Positions 51,932 through 58,745 of a DNA stretch of 64,000 bases are shown here, piece after piece. The translations under genes were made by a program, and so were the position numbers. Each line of letters starts with the position of its first letter. Positions within the stretch are counted from its first letter, which is position 1. This DNA comes from Fibrobacter sp. UWB4. Its GTDB lineage: Bacteria; Fibrobacterota; Fibrobacteria; Fibrobacterales; Fibrobacteraceae. Where the stretch lies: assembly GCF_002210345.1 (NCBI RefSeq), contig NZ_MWQI01000003.1:62001-126000 (forward strand). The letters are read 5' to 3'. Under the pieces are notes generated by a model. It ran no database searches. It worked only from the letters and a program-made list of their open reading frames with translations, and was not told the DNA's origin.

Positions 51932-52087
51932 TTAATCTTTGTCCCAATGGGGAAAACCAGCCGGGTCAACATAATCGCAGTCAATGACTTTATCTTGAGG
52001 ATTCAAGTCTAAAGTTTGCTTTTTGACTTTCTTGACTTTGCATGGAACGTTATATTTTTCCATGAGCTTTTCCAAGTCTTTATCCAT
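51932..52087 (-). CDS. Small hypothetical protein (51 residues)
   Basis: MDKDLEKLMEKYNVPCKVKK begins a short charged frame ending YVDPAGFPHWDKD, 25 bases upstream of the repeat-protein gene and on the same strand. Its 5' end touches the methyltransferase fragment, so it may be the truncated end of a longer gene rather than a whole one. Function unknown. Confidence 0.4.
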   Translation of the reverse strand: MDKDLEKLMEKYNVPCKVKKVKKQTLDLNPQDKVIDCDYVDPAGFPHWDKD

Positions 52088-52460
52088 ATATACCTTGTAT
52101 GGAACGATGATAATAAATCTGCTCTTTCGGTTGCCCTTCAATCGCTATATCATAGTAACTGTGCGGTGTCATATATTTTTCAGTCAACGTGACAAAACAA
52201 GGGTGTTGCGTTGCAAAGACAAAAATTCCGCTTTCCTGCAACAGTTCATAAACAGCCATAAGAAGTGGTTCAATGTCCGTAATATCCATAATTGCCATAT
52301 TAGAAACTGCTTTCGTAAAGGCTCGATTTCTTTTTAATTCTAATATACTTTTTCTATCGGTCGCATCCGCCACACAAAATTCAATTTGTTTTGCATATTG
52401 TGATTGCCGTCTTTTAGCCAATTCTATCATTTTTTTGCTGTAATCAAAAGCGACAACCGA
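52080..52460 (-). pseudogene. Fragment of a SAM-dependent methyltransferase
   Basis: VVAFDYSKKMIELAKRR to HPCFVTLTEKYMTPHSYYDI matches the middle of class I methyltransferases of Firmicutes, but the first motif (GxGxG) is missing at one end and the C-terminus stops after YHRSIQGIYG. Both ends look cut by recombination. Confidence 0.65.
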
Positions 52461-52527
52461 AGGGCGTGTCCGCACAGGGACATCTTGAAATTGAAGGTAC
52501 TACACCAGCCGATTGAGGGATGAAACG

Positions 52528-52570
52528 AAAAATCCGAGGCAGAGAGATATTCTCTTCCTCGGATTTTTTT
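52528..52570 (-). terminator. Hairpin with T-runs, possible bidirectional terminator
   Basis: AAAAATCCGAGG pairs with CCTCGGATTTTT across a 17-base loop, with T-runs on both strands. It sits among gene debris. Confidence 0.6.
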
Positions 52571-52840
52571 ATTTCAATAGACTCTCCGCCTCGAACTTGG
52601 TATATTGTGTTGCTGAGAAATGCGGTGCCATACACCACACATGGTTCGGAAAGTATGCTGTGAAAAAATTGCATCTTTTTTAATGCTGTCAGCGGTCTTT
52701 CCCTCTTTTCTCTTGTACGCATTGTATCGTCAGAGGCGTGGTTCAGAGCTTCCTTGTAACCCAGAGAGCAACGACCTGTATGTTTGGCTTCAGGAAGCCG
52801 CCCGCATCGACGAAGAAGAATATTCCTTCCATGGCATCCA

Positions 52841-52900
52841 TACTGTCGATTTTCCAGTTCCCGGAGGGCCTGTAATTACAATAATTCTTCCTCGCTCCAT
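52841..52900 (-). pseudogene. N-terminal fragment of a P-loop kinase/ATPase
   Basis: From ATG 52900 the minus strand reads MERGRIIVITGPPGTGKSTV, a Walker A start, and then runs into unrelated frame and a stop within 18 codons. The rest of the gene is lost. Bases 52571-52840 hold no recognisable gene. Confidence 0.5.
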
Positions 52901-52938
52901 TTTCGCCCTTCCTTCAACTTCGTGCTCTGTTCACCTTT

Positions 52939-53301
52939 TCACAACGATTCAATAGGCAAATTATGCTGCTTCAGAAAAGACAGCTTATCCCAATATCCTC
53001 TCTGAAACAGAATTTTACCATTCACAACATGGAAGAAGCCGCATCCCCGCAGTCCCAGAGGGTCCTTCCATTCTAAAATCGCCCACTGTCCATCTTCAAA
53101 GATATTCTCTACAATGGCAGTCATATCGGCAGTGGCAAATTCTGCTGTAAACATTTCACGGATTGCATCTATCCCAATCACGGGATCATTGGTCACCTGA
53201 TGATTGGTTGCGTTATCATGGTACAAGCTCATAATTGCCTCTACATCATGGTTGTTAAAGGCATCTACCCATTTACATACTATTTCTTTTGGCCGTAACA
53301 T
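52939..53301 (-). CDS. SnoaL/NTF2-like small protein
   Basis: The 120-residue cone-fold protein (VCKWVDAFNNHDVEAIMSLY, VIGIDAIREMFTAEF, WAILEWKDPLGLRGCGFFHV, QRGYWDKLSFL) matches nuclear-transport-factor-2-like/SnoaL domain proteins, which bind or isomerise small hydrophobic compounds. ATG 53301 follows AGGAGGAAAT. Sequence style is that of Firmicutes. Confidence 0.8.
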   Translation of the reverse strand: MLRPKEIVCKWVDAFNNHDVEAIMSLYHDNATNHQVTNDPVIGIDAIREMFTAEFATADMTAIVENIFEDGQWAILEWKDPLGLRGCGFFHVVNGKILFQRGYWDKLSFLKQHNLPIESL

Positions 53302-53359
53302 AAATATTTCCTCCATATATCGTTAGCTGCTGTTTTCAAGATACACGATTCATGTAACA

Positions 53360-54145
53360 TCACAATTCCCGCCGTTTCCACTGATCCAGGGCAGCTGCGA
53401 CACAAATACCTGCCACAACGATCGTTAAGACGAGATAGGGAAGGTGGAAACCGTGCAGTGCTACCTCGTACACATCAAAATAACGCAATGGGGTCAGGTA
53501 GTCCAGGAAATGATTTCCTGTGTACTCGGCAGTAAAGGCCAACCCATAGGCAGCCAGCATGGAAATTGTTCCTGTCCGCACCGCAGCCTTATAGGATCGA
53601 AGCACACTGGAAAACAGCAGACCCAGGGCAAAAAAGAGAGTCTGGGTAAAGAACATTCCCATCGTTGTGGAAAGCACCGCTCCCGGCTGATCCAGACCGC
53701 CCAAAGGAAGAACGATCGTGAAATAATTACACACGCCGCTGAACAGGGCGAACACCAGCAGGTTCACTGCCGAAACGATCACCTTCGCCAGAACAATGGT
53801 TTTCCGCTTCACAGGCTTTGTGAACAGGTATTCCGATGTTCCGAATTTCTTTTCCCTTGCCACACAGGACAGTCCCAAAGACATGGCATAAGGAAACGCC
53901 AGCAGTCCCTCCCAGAAATAGATGCACACATACCAGCCGGTGGATGTCGTCAAGTCGCCTTTGACTCCGAACATGATCATGATCAGTCTCGGAAATTGGC
54001 TGACCATCGCTGCCATTTCATCCAGACTGTCCCGTAGGGACAGAAGCTCAAAATAGCAGAAACCGCACAGAAGCAGCATGATTCCCAGCCAGATCAGCAA
54101 AAGTCTTCTGGTTTGGCGGAATTCATTTTTAATCAATGTTTTCAT
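53360..54145 (-). CDS. ABC-2 type transporter permease
   Basis: The 261-residue protein has six membrane segments, with SCVAREKKFGTSEYLFTKPVKRKTIV in the second cytoplasmic loop, the common block of bacitracin/drug-export permeases of Firmicutes. ATG 54145 follows AAGGAGGTGTG. It is the last gene of the tetR-ABC operon and a distant paralogue of the preceding permease. Confidence 0.87.
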   Translation of the reverse strand: MKTLIKNEFRQTRRLLLIWLGIMLLLCGFCYFELLSLRDSLDEMAAMVSQFPRLIMIMFGVKGDLTTSTGWYVCIYFWEGLLAFPYAMSLGLSCVAREKKFGTSEYLFTKPVKRKTIVLAKVIVSAVNLLVFALFSGVCNYFTIVLPLGGLDQPGAVLSTTMGMFFTQTLFFALGLLFSSVLRSYKAAVRTGTISMLAAYGLAFTAEYTGNHFLDYLTPLRYFDVYEVALHGFHLPYLVLTIVVAGICVAAALDQWKRREL

Positions 54146-54157
54146 GTTCACACCTCC

Positions 54158-54952
54158 TTAGCTGCGGAACTGAATGTCTTTTTTCAGAAAGACACCGTAA
54201 GAAAGCACCAAAAACAAGGCAAACAGCAGCACGCACCACCCAAGATACCGGAGGTCATAGAAGCCGGCTTTGGAGATCTCGGCGGCTCCGAAGAACGAGT
54301 AGGGAGACAGAAAACTGATAGCCCGGTTACTGACGATGTTGGAGAAGCTGGTAATGCAATACTCAACGAACACAACCAAACCGGCAGTCAGCAGCGGACT
54401 GCGGTTGCGGGAAAACAAAACTCCCACCATCAGCCCCATTGCAGCGAAGAACAGCGTCACAAGGGTCAGGGACAGGGCAATCAGGAAAAACTCTCCCCAA
54501 GGAGTTCCGGAACGGAATGTTGCCATGGCGAAAAGGGAAGCCAGCAGATACGCCGCACCCACGATCGCCACGCCGACAAACACCGTCCATGCCTTTGCCC
54601 AATAAATTGCTTTCCGGGGAAAGGGCTTTGTAAACAGGTATTCCGAGGTTCCTTCCGTACATTCTCTGGTGTGAATGGAAATGCCGAAGTGCATCCCGAA
54701 AACGCCGGAGGCAATCATGAAAAAGCTGGTCAGGAACCCGTAAATACCCAGCGGAGAGGTCAGGTATTCCATCGATACGCCGACGCTCCTGTAAAAGTCC
54801 GTGGTGCCCATGGTTTCAAAGAGTTCCACGGAGGCCGCATCCAGAAAGCTGTAATAAGTCGGTGTCATGAAAAAGATGCACGCAGCCAAGGCGATGGCCC
54901 AGCCCAGGATATAGGTTCGATGCCTTCTCAGTTCATATTTCAAAATGACCAT
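54158..54952 (-). CDS. ABC-2 type transporter permease
   Basis: The 264-residue protein has six membrane segments and the loop TRECTEGTSEYLFTKPFPRK, shared with the next gene. ATG 54952 follows AAGGAGGTGT right behind the ATPase stop; a longer frame to 55147 runs into the ATPase gene. The two permeases probably pair as a heterodimer. Confidence 0.88.
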   Translation of the reverse strand: MVILKYELRRHRTYILGWAIALAACIFFMTPTYYSFLDAASVELFETMGTTDFYRSVGVSMEYLTSPLGIYGFLTSFFMIASGVFGMHFGISIHTRECTEGTSEYLFTKPFPRKAIYWAKAWTVFVGVAIVGAAYLLASLFAMATFRSGTPWGEFFLIALSLTLVTLFFAAMGLMVGVLFSRNRSPLLTAGLVVFVEYCITSFSNIVSNRAISFLSPYSFFGAAEISKAGFYDLRYLGWCVLLFALFLVLSYGVFLKKDIQFRS

Positions 54953-54965
54953 GCCTGACACCTCC

Positions 54966-55853
54966 TTACGCATAGTAGTGCAGGAAGATCTCCTCCAAAG
55001 AGGGTTCTTCCAAAAGCACATCGTCCAAATGCAGCAGGTGAAGCTTGTCAATGATCGCCGTGATATTGCCGTTATACACAAAGGAAACAGAGGTCTTGTC
55101 AGGACTCTCGGTGTAGTTGGCAATGCCGGGCAGGCCCCAGAACTCACGGGGGATGGCCGTTTCAGCGGTAAGGCTGACCTTTTTATAGCCGCTTTCCCGC
55201 AGCTCTCGGATGGACTGAATGCCCACGAGCTTGCCCTCTTTTAAGATCGCCACCCGGTCACACAGCTTCTGCACCTCACTGAGGACATGGGAGGAGAAGA
55301 AAATGGTGGTTCCCCGGCTGTTCTCCTCCTTCAGAATATCGTAGAAAGCCTGCTGGATCAACGGGTCTAAGCCGCTGGTGGGTTCGTCCATGATCAGCAG
55401 CTTGGGCGAGGTCATGACGGCAGACACGATCCCCACCTTCTTCTTGTTGCCCAGAGACAGGTCTGCGATTTTCCGGGTCAGATCCAGATTGAGGCGCTCG
55501 GAGAGCTCATACATTTTCGTTTCGCAATTCATGCCGTACAGGTCTGCGCTGTATTGCAGCAGTTCCCGCACCTTCATGTTTTCATAATAGCTGTTTTCGC
55601 TGGGAAGATAGCCCACATCTCTGGCAATGACACTGGCCTTGGTCTGGCAGTCCAGGCCGAAAATAGATGCGCTGCCGCCGCTGGGATGGATCAGGCCCAT
55701 CAGGGTGCGGATGGTGGTGGATTTTCCCGCACCGTTTGGGCCAATGAAGCCGAAAAACTCGCCCTGGTCAACAGAGAAGCTAAGTCCGTCAATTCCCCGA
55801 TGTTTCCCATAGTGCTTGGTCAGCTTTTCCAAAACAATGATTGGCTCGCTCAT
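54966..55853 (-). CDS. ABC transporter ATP-binding protein
   Basis: The 295-residue ATPase has Walker A GPNGAGKST, Q-loop GYLPSENSYYENM, signature LSLGNKKKVGI (an unusual LSLGN form), Walker B LLIMDEPTSGLD and the switch His in FFSSHVLSE, followed by a C-terminal accessory domain of about 70 residues. It overlaps tetR by four bases. It belongs to the drug/bacteriocin-export type of ABC-2 ATPases. Confidence 0.95.
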   Translation of the reverse strand: MSEPIIVLEKLTKHYGKHRGIDGLSFSVDQGEFFGFIGPNGAGKSTTIRTLMGLIHPSGGSASIFGLDCQTKASVIARDVGYLPSENSYYENMKVRELLQYSADLYGMNCETKMYELSERLNLDLTRKIADLSLGNKKKVGIVSAVMTSPKLLIMDEPTSGLDPLIQQAFYDILKEENSRGTTIFFSSHVLSEVQKLCDRVAILKEGKLVGIQSIRELRESGYKKVSLTAETAIPREFWGLPGIANYTESPDKTSVSFVYNGNITAIIDKLHLLHLDDVLLEEPSLEEIFLHYYA

Positions 55854-56467
55854 TTCAGATACTCCTCCTTATAAAAATTTTTCCGCAGAATTGCGATGTT
55901 CTTCTCAAAATCATCCATGACGGTCTCAAAGTCAAAAGCATTTGCCCCACGGTACCGGGCCGCATATCCCTCGCCCATCAGAAGCAGCATCTGAAATACC
56001 GGCCGGGCATCCTCCGGGTTTTTGAATTTCAAAGCGTCCTCCTCCCGAAGAACCATATCGTTTCTGAAGCTGCAGGCTTCCTCTGTCAGAATCACCAGCG
56101 CATCGGCTACTTCGGGAGAAGTTTCTTCCCAGACGCTGGTAATAAACTGCAGGGTGAAGGGCTGATTTTGGAAGCTCTCCATTTCCATGCGGCTGGATGC
56201 CAGGATCCTGTCGAACAAATCCGTTTTGGAATCCAGATGTGCTTTTTCAAATATTTCTTCAATGACCTTTTTACAGTATTCCAGCAGATAAATATAGAGC
56301 TGTTTTTTGCTTCCGAAATACTGAAACATGGATGCCTTGGAGATATGAGCAGCCACTGCAATATCATTGACGGATGCTTTTTCATAACCAAATTTTCCGA
56401 AGCACTGAAGTGCTGCGTTCAGGATCGTCATTTTCTTTTCTTCCGTCAGCGCCAAAAATTTTTCCAC
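55850..56467 (-). CDS. TetR-family regulator of the ABC operon
   Basis: The 205-residue repressor has the TetR helix-turn-helix ILNAALQCFGKFGYEKASVN, DIAVAAHISKASMFQYFGSK and a ligand-binding C-terminus. GTG 56467 is the start. It is the first gene of the four-gene operon, and two copies of a palindrome overlap its promoter, so it probably represses the whole operon and itself. Confidence 0.93.
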   Translation of the reverse strand: MEKFLALTEEKKMTILNAALQCFGKFGYEKASVNDIAVAAHISKASMFQYFGSKKQLYIYLLEYCKKVIEEIFEKAHLDSKTDLFDRILASSRMEMESFQNQPFTLQFITSVWEETSPEVADALVILTEEACSFRNDMVLREEDALKFKNPEDARPVFQMLLLMGEGYAARYRGANAFDFETVMDDFEKNIAILRKNFYKEEYLK

Positions 56468-56489
56468 TTTGATCCCTGCCTTTCAACGA

Positions 56490-56541
56490 AATAACCGAAT
56501 CGGTTATTTATAATATAACACCAATAACCGATTCGGTCAAC
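56490..56541 (-). promoter_or_regulatory. Promoter and TetR operators of the ABC operon
   Basis: On the minus strand, TTGACC (56540-56535), 17 bases, then TATATT (56517-56512) makes a near-ideal promoter. AATAACCGAATCGGTTATT (56490-56508) is a palindrome with one central base; a second, less perfect copy (56523-56541) covers the -35 box. This is the usual TetR layout. Confidence 0.85.
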
Positions 56542-56550
56542 CCTAAAGAT

Positions 56551-56588
56551 AAACAAAAAGAGGGTGAGTTTTCCAACTCATCCTCTTT
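56551..56588 (-). terminator. Rho-independent terminator of the tRNA gene
   Basis: Minus-strand stem AAAGAGGATGAGTT / AACTCACCCTCTTT with a GGAA loop and TTGTTT tail, directly behind the tRNA 3' end. Confidence 0.8.
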
Positions 56589-56590
56589 CG

Positions 56591-56901
56591 TGGAGCCTCC
56601 CGGACTTGAACCGGGAACCAACGGGTTTACGTTTGTGATGCTTTCGCACCTCCGTGGACTATGTCTTCGCCATGCCCTTGCGGGTTTAGACGTGGGAGGC
56701 TTGTGCGGTCATTAAGCAGGCTCTACTGCTCCGCTAGTCTCTACACCTTCCAGGAGTGTACCCCTGGCTCGGCTCGGCGTTGCCGTGCAGCGTTTCCGCT
56801 GGTTAGGTTTCACCGATTTCTTCCCATTCGCATCCAGCTCTTTCAAGCTGGTGCCACAATTTTTATGAGTCCGACGCTCTAACCGATTGAGCTAAGGCTC
56901 C
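56591..56901 (-). tRNA. tRNA with anticodon CAU, probably tRNA-Ile2, interrupted by a group I intron
   Basis: The 5' part (56901-56865) gives acceptor GGAGCCT, D-arm GCTC-AATCGGTTA-GAGC, and anticodon loop CTCAT. The 3' part (to 56591) gives T-arm CCCGG-TTCAAGT-CCGGG and acceptor AGGCTCC plus A73; all seven acceptor pairs form. CCA is not encoded. CTCATAA and the body resemble tRNA-Ile(CAU), which needs lysidine, but Met is not excluded. If the 3' exon starts at 56627, the anticodon stem keeps three G-C pairs, with A31/C39 and U27/U43 unpaired, so the 3' junction is uncertain. Confidence 0.8.
56628..56864 (-). ncRNA. Group I intron (IC3-like) in the tRNA anticodon loop
   Basis: The insertion of about 237 bases after the anticodon CAU has the conserved core of tRNA group I introns. 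GTGAAACCTAA and ACGGCAACGCCGAGCC (P4-P6 region, 56771-56784), AAGGTGTAGAGACTA (5' P7, 56735-56749) and ACATAGTCCA (3' P7, 56655-56664) occur in that order. GUG near the 5' end can pair with exon CAU as in the Azoarcus tRNA-Ile intron. There is no homing endonuclease gene. Exact ends are uncertain by a few bases. Confidence 0.85.
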
Positions 56902-56915
56902 GAGCGCAAAGATAG

Positions 56916-56950
56916 GTTTTAACTCCGCTCAAAAAGAGCCCCTATAAGAC
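56916..56950. repeat. Inner 35-bp direct repeat, right copy
   Basis: GTTTTAACTCCGCTC then AAAAAGAGCCCCTATAAGAC, 14 bases upstream of the tRNA 5' end; 33 of 35 bases match 49919-49953. The following 256 bases to the next gene are AT-rich with nothing recognised; an 81-codon minus-strand frame there is not convincing. Confidence 0.7.
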
Positions 56951-57206
56951 CTGCTTCTGAATATACCTTATTTTATGCGGCTTCGCAAACGATTTTGCTT
57001 TGGAAAAATCAGAAAAATTGAATAGATTCTTGTATTTTGGGCCAATTTTGGGGAGGCTTTGTACTTTTTTGCTAGTGAAGTGTTGAAATCCATAGTTGAC
57101 AAAATAAACGATTTTGCTAACGGTTGTTTGCAAAATTTGCAAAGTTTCGCTTTTTGAAAATTCTCTATTGTAGATTAGAACCTCCAAACTTAATGGAGGT
57201 GTAATT

Positions 57207-58115
57207 ATGAATCAATCTATTCCTGAAAAGCTAAAAGGCAAAACCTACATCGACCCGAGAACCGATACCGGATTCAAGAGCCTGTTCGCTAGCAAGGATG
57301 CCATCAAGGACTTCGTTGATGGAATCTTGCACCTGAAAGGCGACGACCAAATCAAGAATCTGAATTACTCGTTTGAACATACGTTAAGATTTATGATTCC
57401 CGAAGAGCGGAAAGTCATTTTGGATGCTTTCGCGACTACGGGTTCTAAGCGTTTCCTTAATATTGAAATGCAGAAGGCAGACCACAGTTTCTTTATCGAC
57501 CGAACCATATTGTACAAAGCGTTCTTGATTATAAAAGGCAAGCATGAAATGGATAAATCAGAAGAATTTAAAACGCTCACAAAAGAAGAAAAGGAATACC
57601 GGCGTTATGAAATTCCCGAAACAATATCCATTTGGATTTGTGATTTTGAATTGCCGTACTGCATGGAAAAATACATTGATGAATGGGCTATTTATAGCAA
57701 GGAAGTGTTGAATGGAGGAGTCGTCGAGACGTTATTCCCCAAAAATAAGTATATTATTGTAAGTCTGCCGAAGTTTAATAAAACCGCAGACGAGGTAAAA
57801 GATCCTGTTGACGCTTGGCTCTATGTGCTCAAACACGCGCATGAGGGCGAACCGCTTCCTGACTTTGGGAATGGAATCGTCAACGACGCCTTGAACCGCA
57901 TCAAAATTGAAAACTTGGACAAAACCACTCTGAACGAACTGGAGCGAGAAATGATTGCAAAAGAAGAAATAGAATGTCGTTTGGCTGGTGCCAAGATTGA
58001 GACTCGATTTGAAATGGTCGATGCGATGCTTGCTAATGATATTCCTATTGAAAAAATCGCTATTATTTCCGGTATTTCTCTGGACGAAATTAAAAAGCGC
58101 AGAGCGCAGCGCTGA
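57207..58115 (+). CDS. Rpn-family PD-(D/E)XK nuclease/transposase-like protein
   Basis: The 302-residue protein begins YIDPRTDTGFKSLFASKDA and has the nuclease core KRFLNIEMQKADHSFFIDRT (E-x-Q type PD-(D/E)XK), as in recombination-promoting nucleases often labelled PDDEXK family transposases. The C-terminus has the helix-turn-helix-like ANDIPIEKIAIISGISLDEI. GGAGGTG precedes ATG 57207. Last gene inside the island, directly before the right repeat. Confidence 0.9.
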   Translation: MNQSIPEKLKGKTYIDPRTDTGFKSLFASKDAIKDFVDGILHLKGDDQIKNLNYSFEHTLRFMIPEERKVILDAFATTGSKRFLNIEMQKADHSFFIDRTILYKAFLIIKGKHEMDKSEEFKTLTKEEKEYRRYEIPETISIWICDFELPYCMEKYIDEWAIYSKEVLNGGVVETLFPKNKYIIVSLPKFNKTADEVKDPVDAWLYVLKHAHEGEPLPDFGNGIVNDALNRIKIENLDKTTLNELEREMIAKEEIECRLAGAKIETRFEMVDAMLANDIPIEKIAIISGISLDEIKKRRAQR

Positions 58116-58117
58116 TG

Positions 58118-58134
58118 TTCAGTCCGGAAAGTGA
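58118..58134. repeat. Right 17-bp direct repeat of the accessory island
   Basis: TTCAGTCCGGAAAGTGA, an exact copy of the TPR gene 3' end at 48761. Beyond it the host-like Rrf2 gene resumes. Confidence 0.8.
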
Positions 58135-58149
58135 CTAGATTTCACTTTT

Positions 58150-58590
58150 TTATTTTTCATTGCAGAGCGGGCGCGCAATTTTGGGGGCTTTGCGGGCCAA
58201 TTGCTCGATCGTAATGCCCGTGAAGTAGTCCTTGATGATTTTGGCCAAGTCCTTCCACATTGGGAGTGTCGGGCAGACGTCTGCACGGTCGCAACCGTTT
58301 TTCCCGTCAGCAACGCATTCCACCGGGCTAATGGAAGTCTCAATGACACTCAGGATTTCCCAAACCGTGAGTTCAGCCGCTGGCTTTGCAAGCTTGTAGC
58401 CACCGCCCTTGCCGCGTGCGCCTTCGAGCACGTTGTTCTTTACGAGGACTCCAAGAATCGCTTCGAGATATTTTTCGGAAAGTCCCTGACGTTCCGCCAG
58501 GTTGTGTAGCGGGTGGAATTCGGCTTCGCCGTTTTCTGCCATATCAATAATAACGCGAATGGCGTATCGACTTTTCGTAGATACTCTCAT
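58150..58590 (-). CDS. Rrf2-family transcription regulator
   Basis: The 146-residue regulator has a winged helix (RVSTKSRYAIRVIIDMAENG, GLSEKYLEAILGVLVKNNVL, GARGKGGGYKLAKPAAELTV) and three cysteines in VECVADGKNGCDRADVC, spaced like the [2Fe-2S] ligands of IscR. So it may sense iron-sulfur or redox state. It is divergent from the NfnAB-type operon and could control it (inference). ATG 58590 follows AAGGAG. Confidence 0.9.
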   Translation of the reverse strand: MRVSTKSRYAIRVIIDMAENGEAEFHPLHNLAERQGLSEKYLEAILGVLVKNNVLEGARGKGGGYKLAKPAAELTVWEILSVIETSISPVECVADGKNGCDRADVCPTLPMWKDLAKIIKDYFTGITIEQLARKAPKIARPLCNEK

Positions 58591-58610
58591 GATTCATGAC
58601 TCCTTTAGAC

Positions 58611-58640
58611 TACAATATAATTATAATTACAATTATTGTA
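58611..58640 (-). promoter_or_regulatory. Candidate Rrf2 operator in the divergent gap
   Basis: TACAATA (58611-58617) and TATTGTA (58634-58640) form an inverted repeat 16 bases apart, about 20 bases upstream of the Rrf2 start, in a very AT-rich stretch. AT richness makes chance dyads common. Confidence 0.35.
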
Positions 58641-58729
58641 AAATTTTTCCTACAACTTTAGTTGGCTTTTTTCAGCTCTACAGCCTCCCTTTACATATTT
58701 TTTTACTATCAGTGGTCAAAAAAAATTTC

Positions 58730-58735
58730 TATATT
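58730..58735 (+). promoter_or_regulatory. Candidate -10 box of the NfnAB-type operon
   Basis: TATATT lies 11 bases before the ATG, with no Shine-Dalgarno in between; a transcript from it would be leaderless or nearly so. No clear -35. Confidence 0.35.
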
Positions 58736-58745
58736 GCCTCGCATT

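Noticed and set aside
52620-52955. 111-codon plus-strand frame in the debris region
   Set aside because: Its VDFPVPGGPVI stretch is simply the reverse complement of the Walker A fragment on the minus strand, so this is a shadow frame.
56942-57187. 81-codon minus-strand frame opposite the Rpn-gene leader
   Set aside because: AT-rich, no recognisable motif, starts inside the leader of the Rpn gene and crosses the 35-bp repeat; it looks like a chance frame.
48761-58134. Full prophage or conjugative element
   Set aside because: No integrase, portal, terminase, relaxase or type IV secretion genes are present; only fragments remain.
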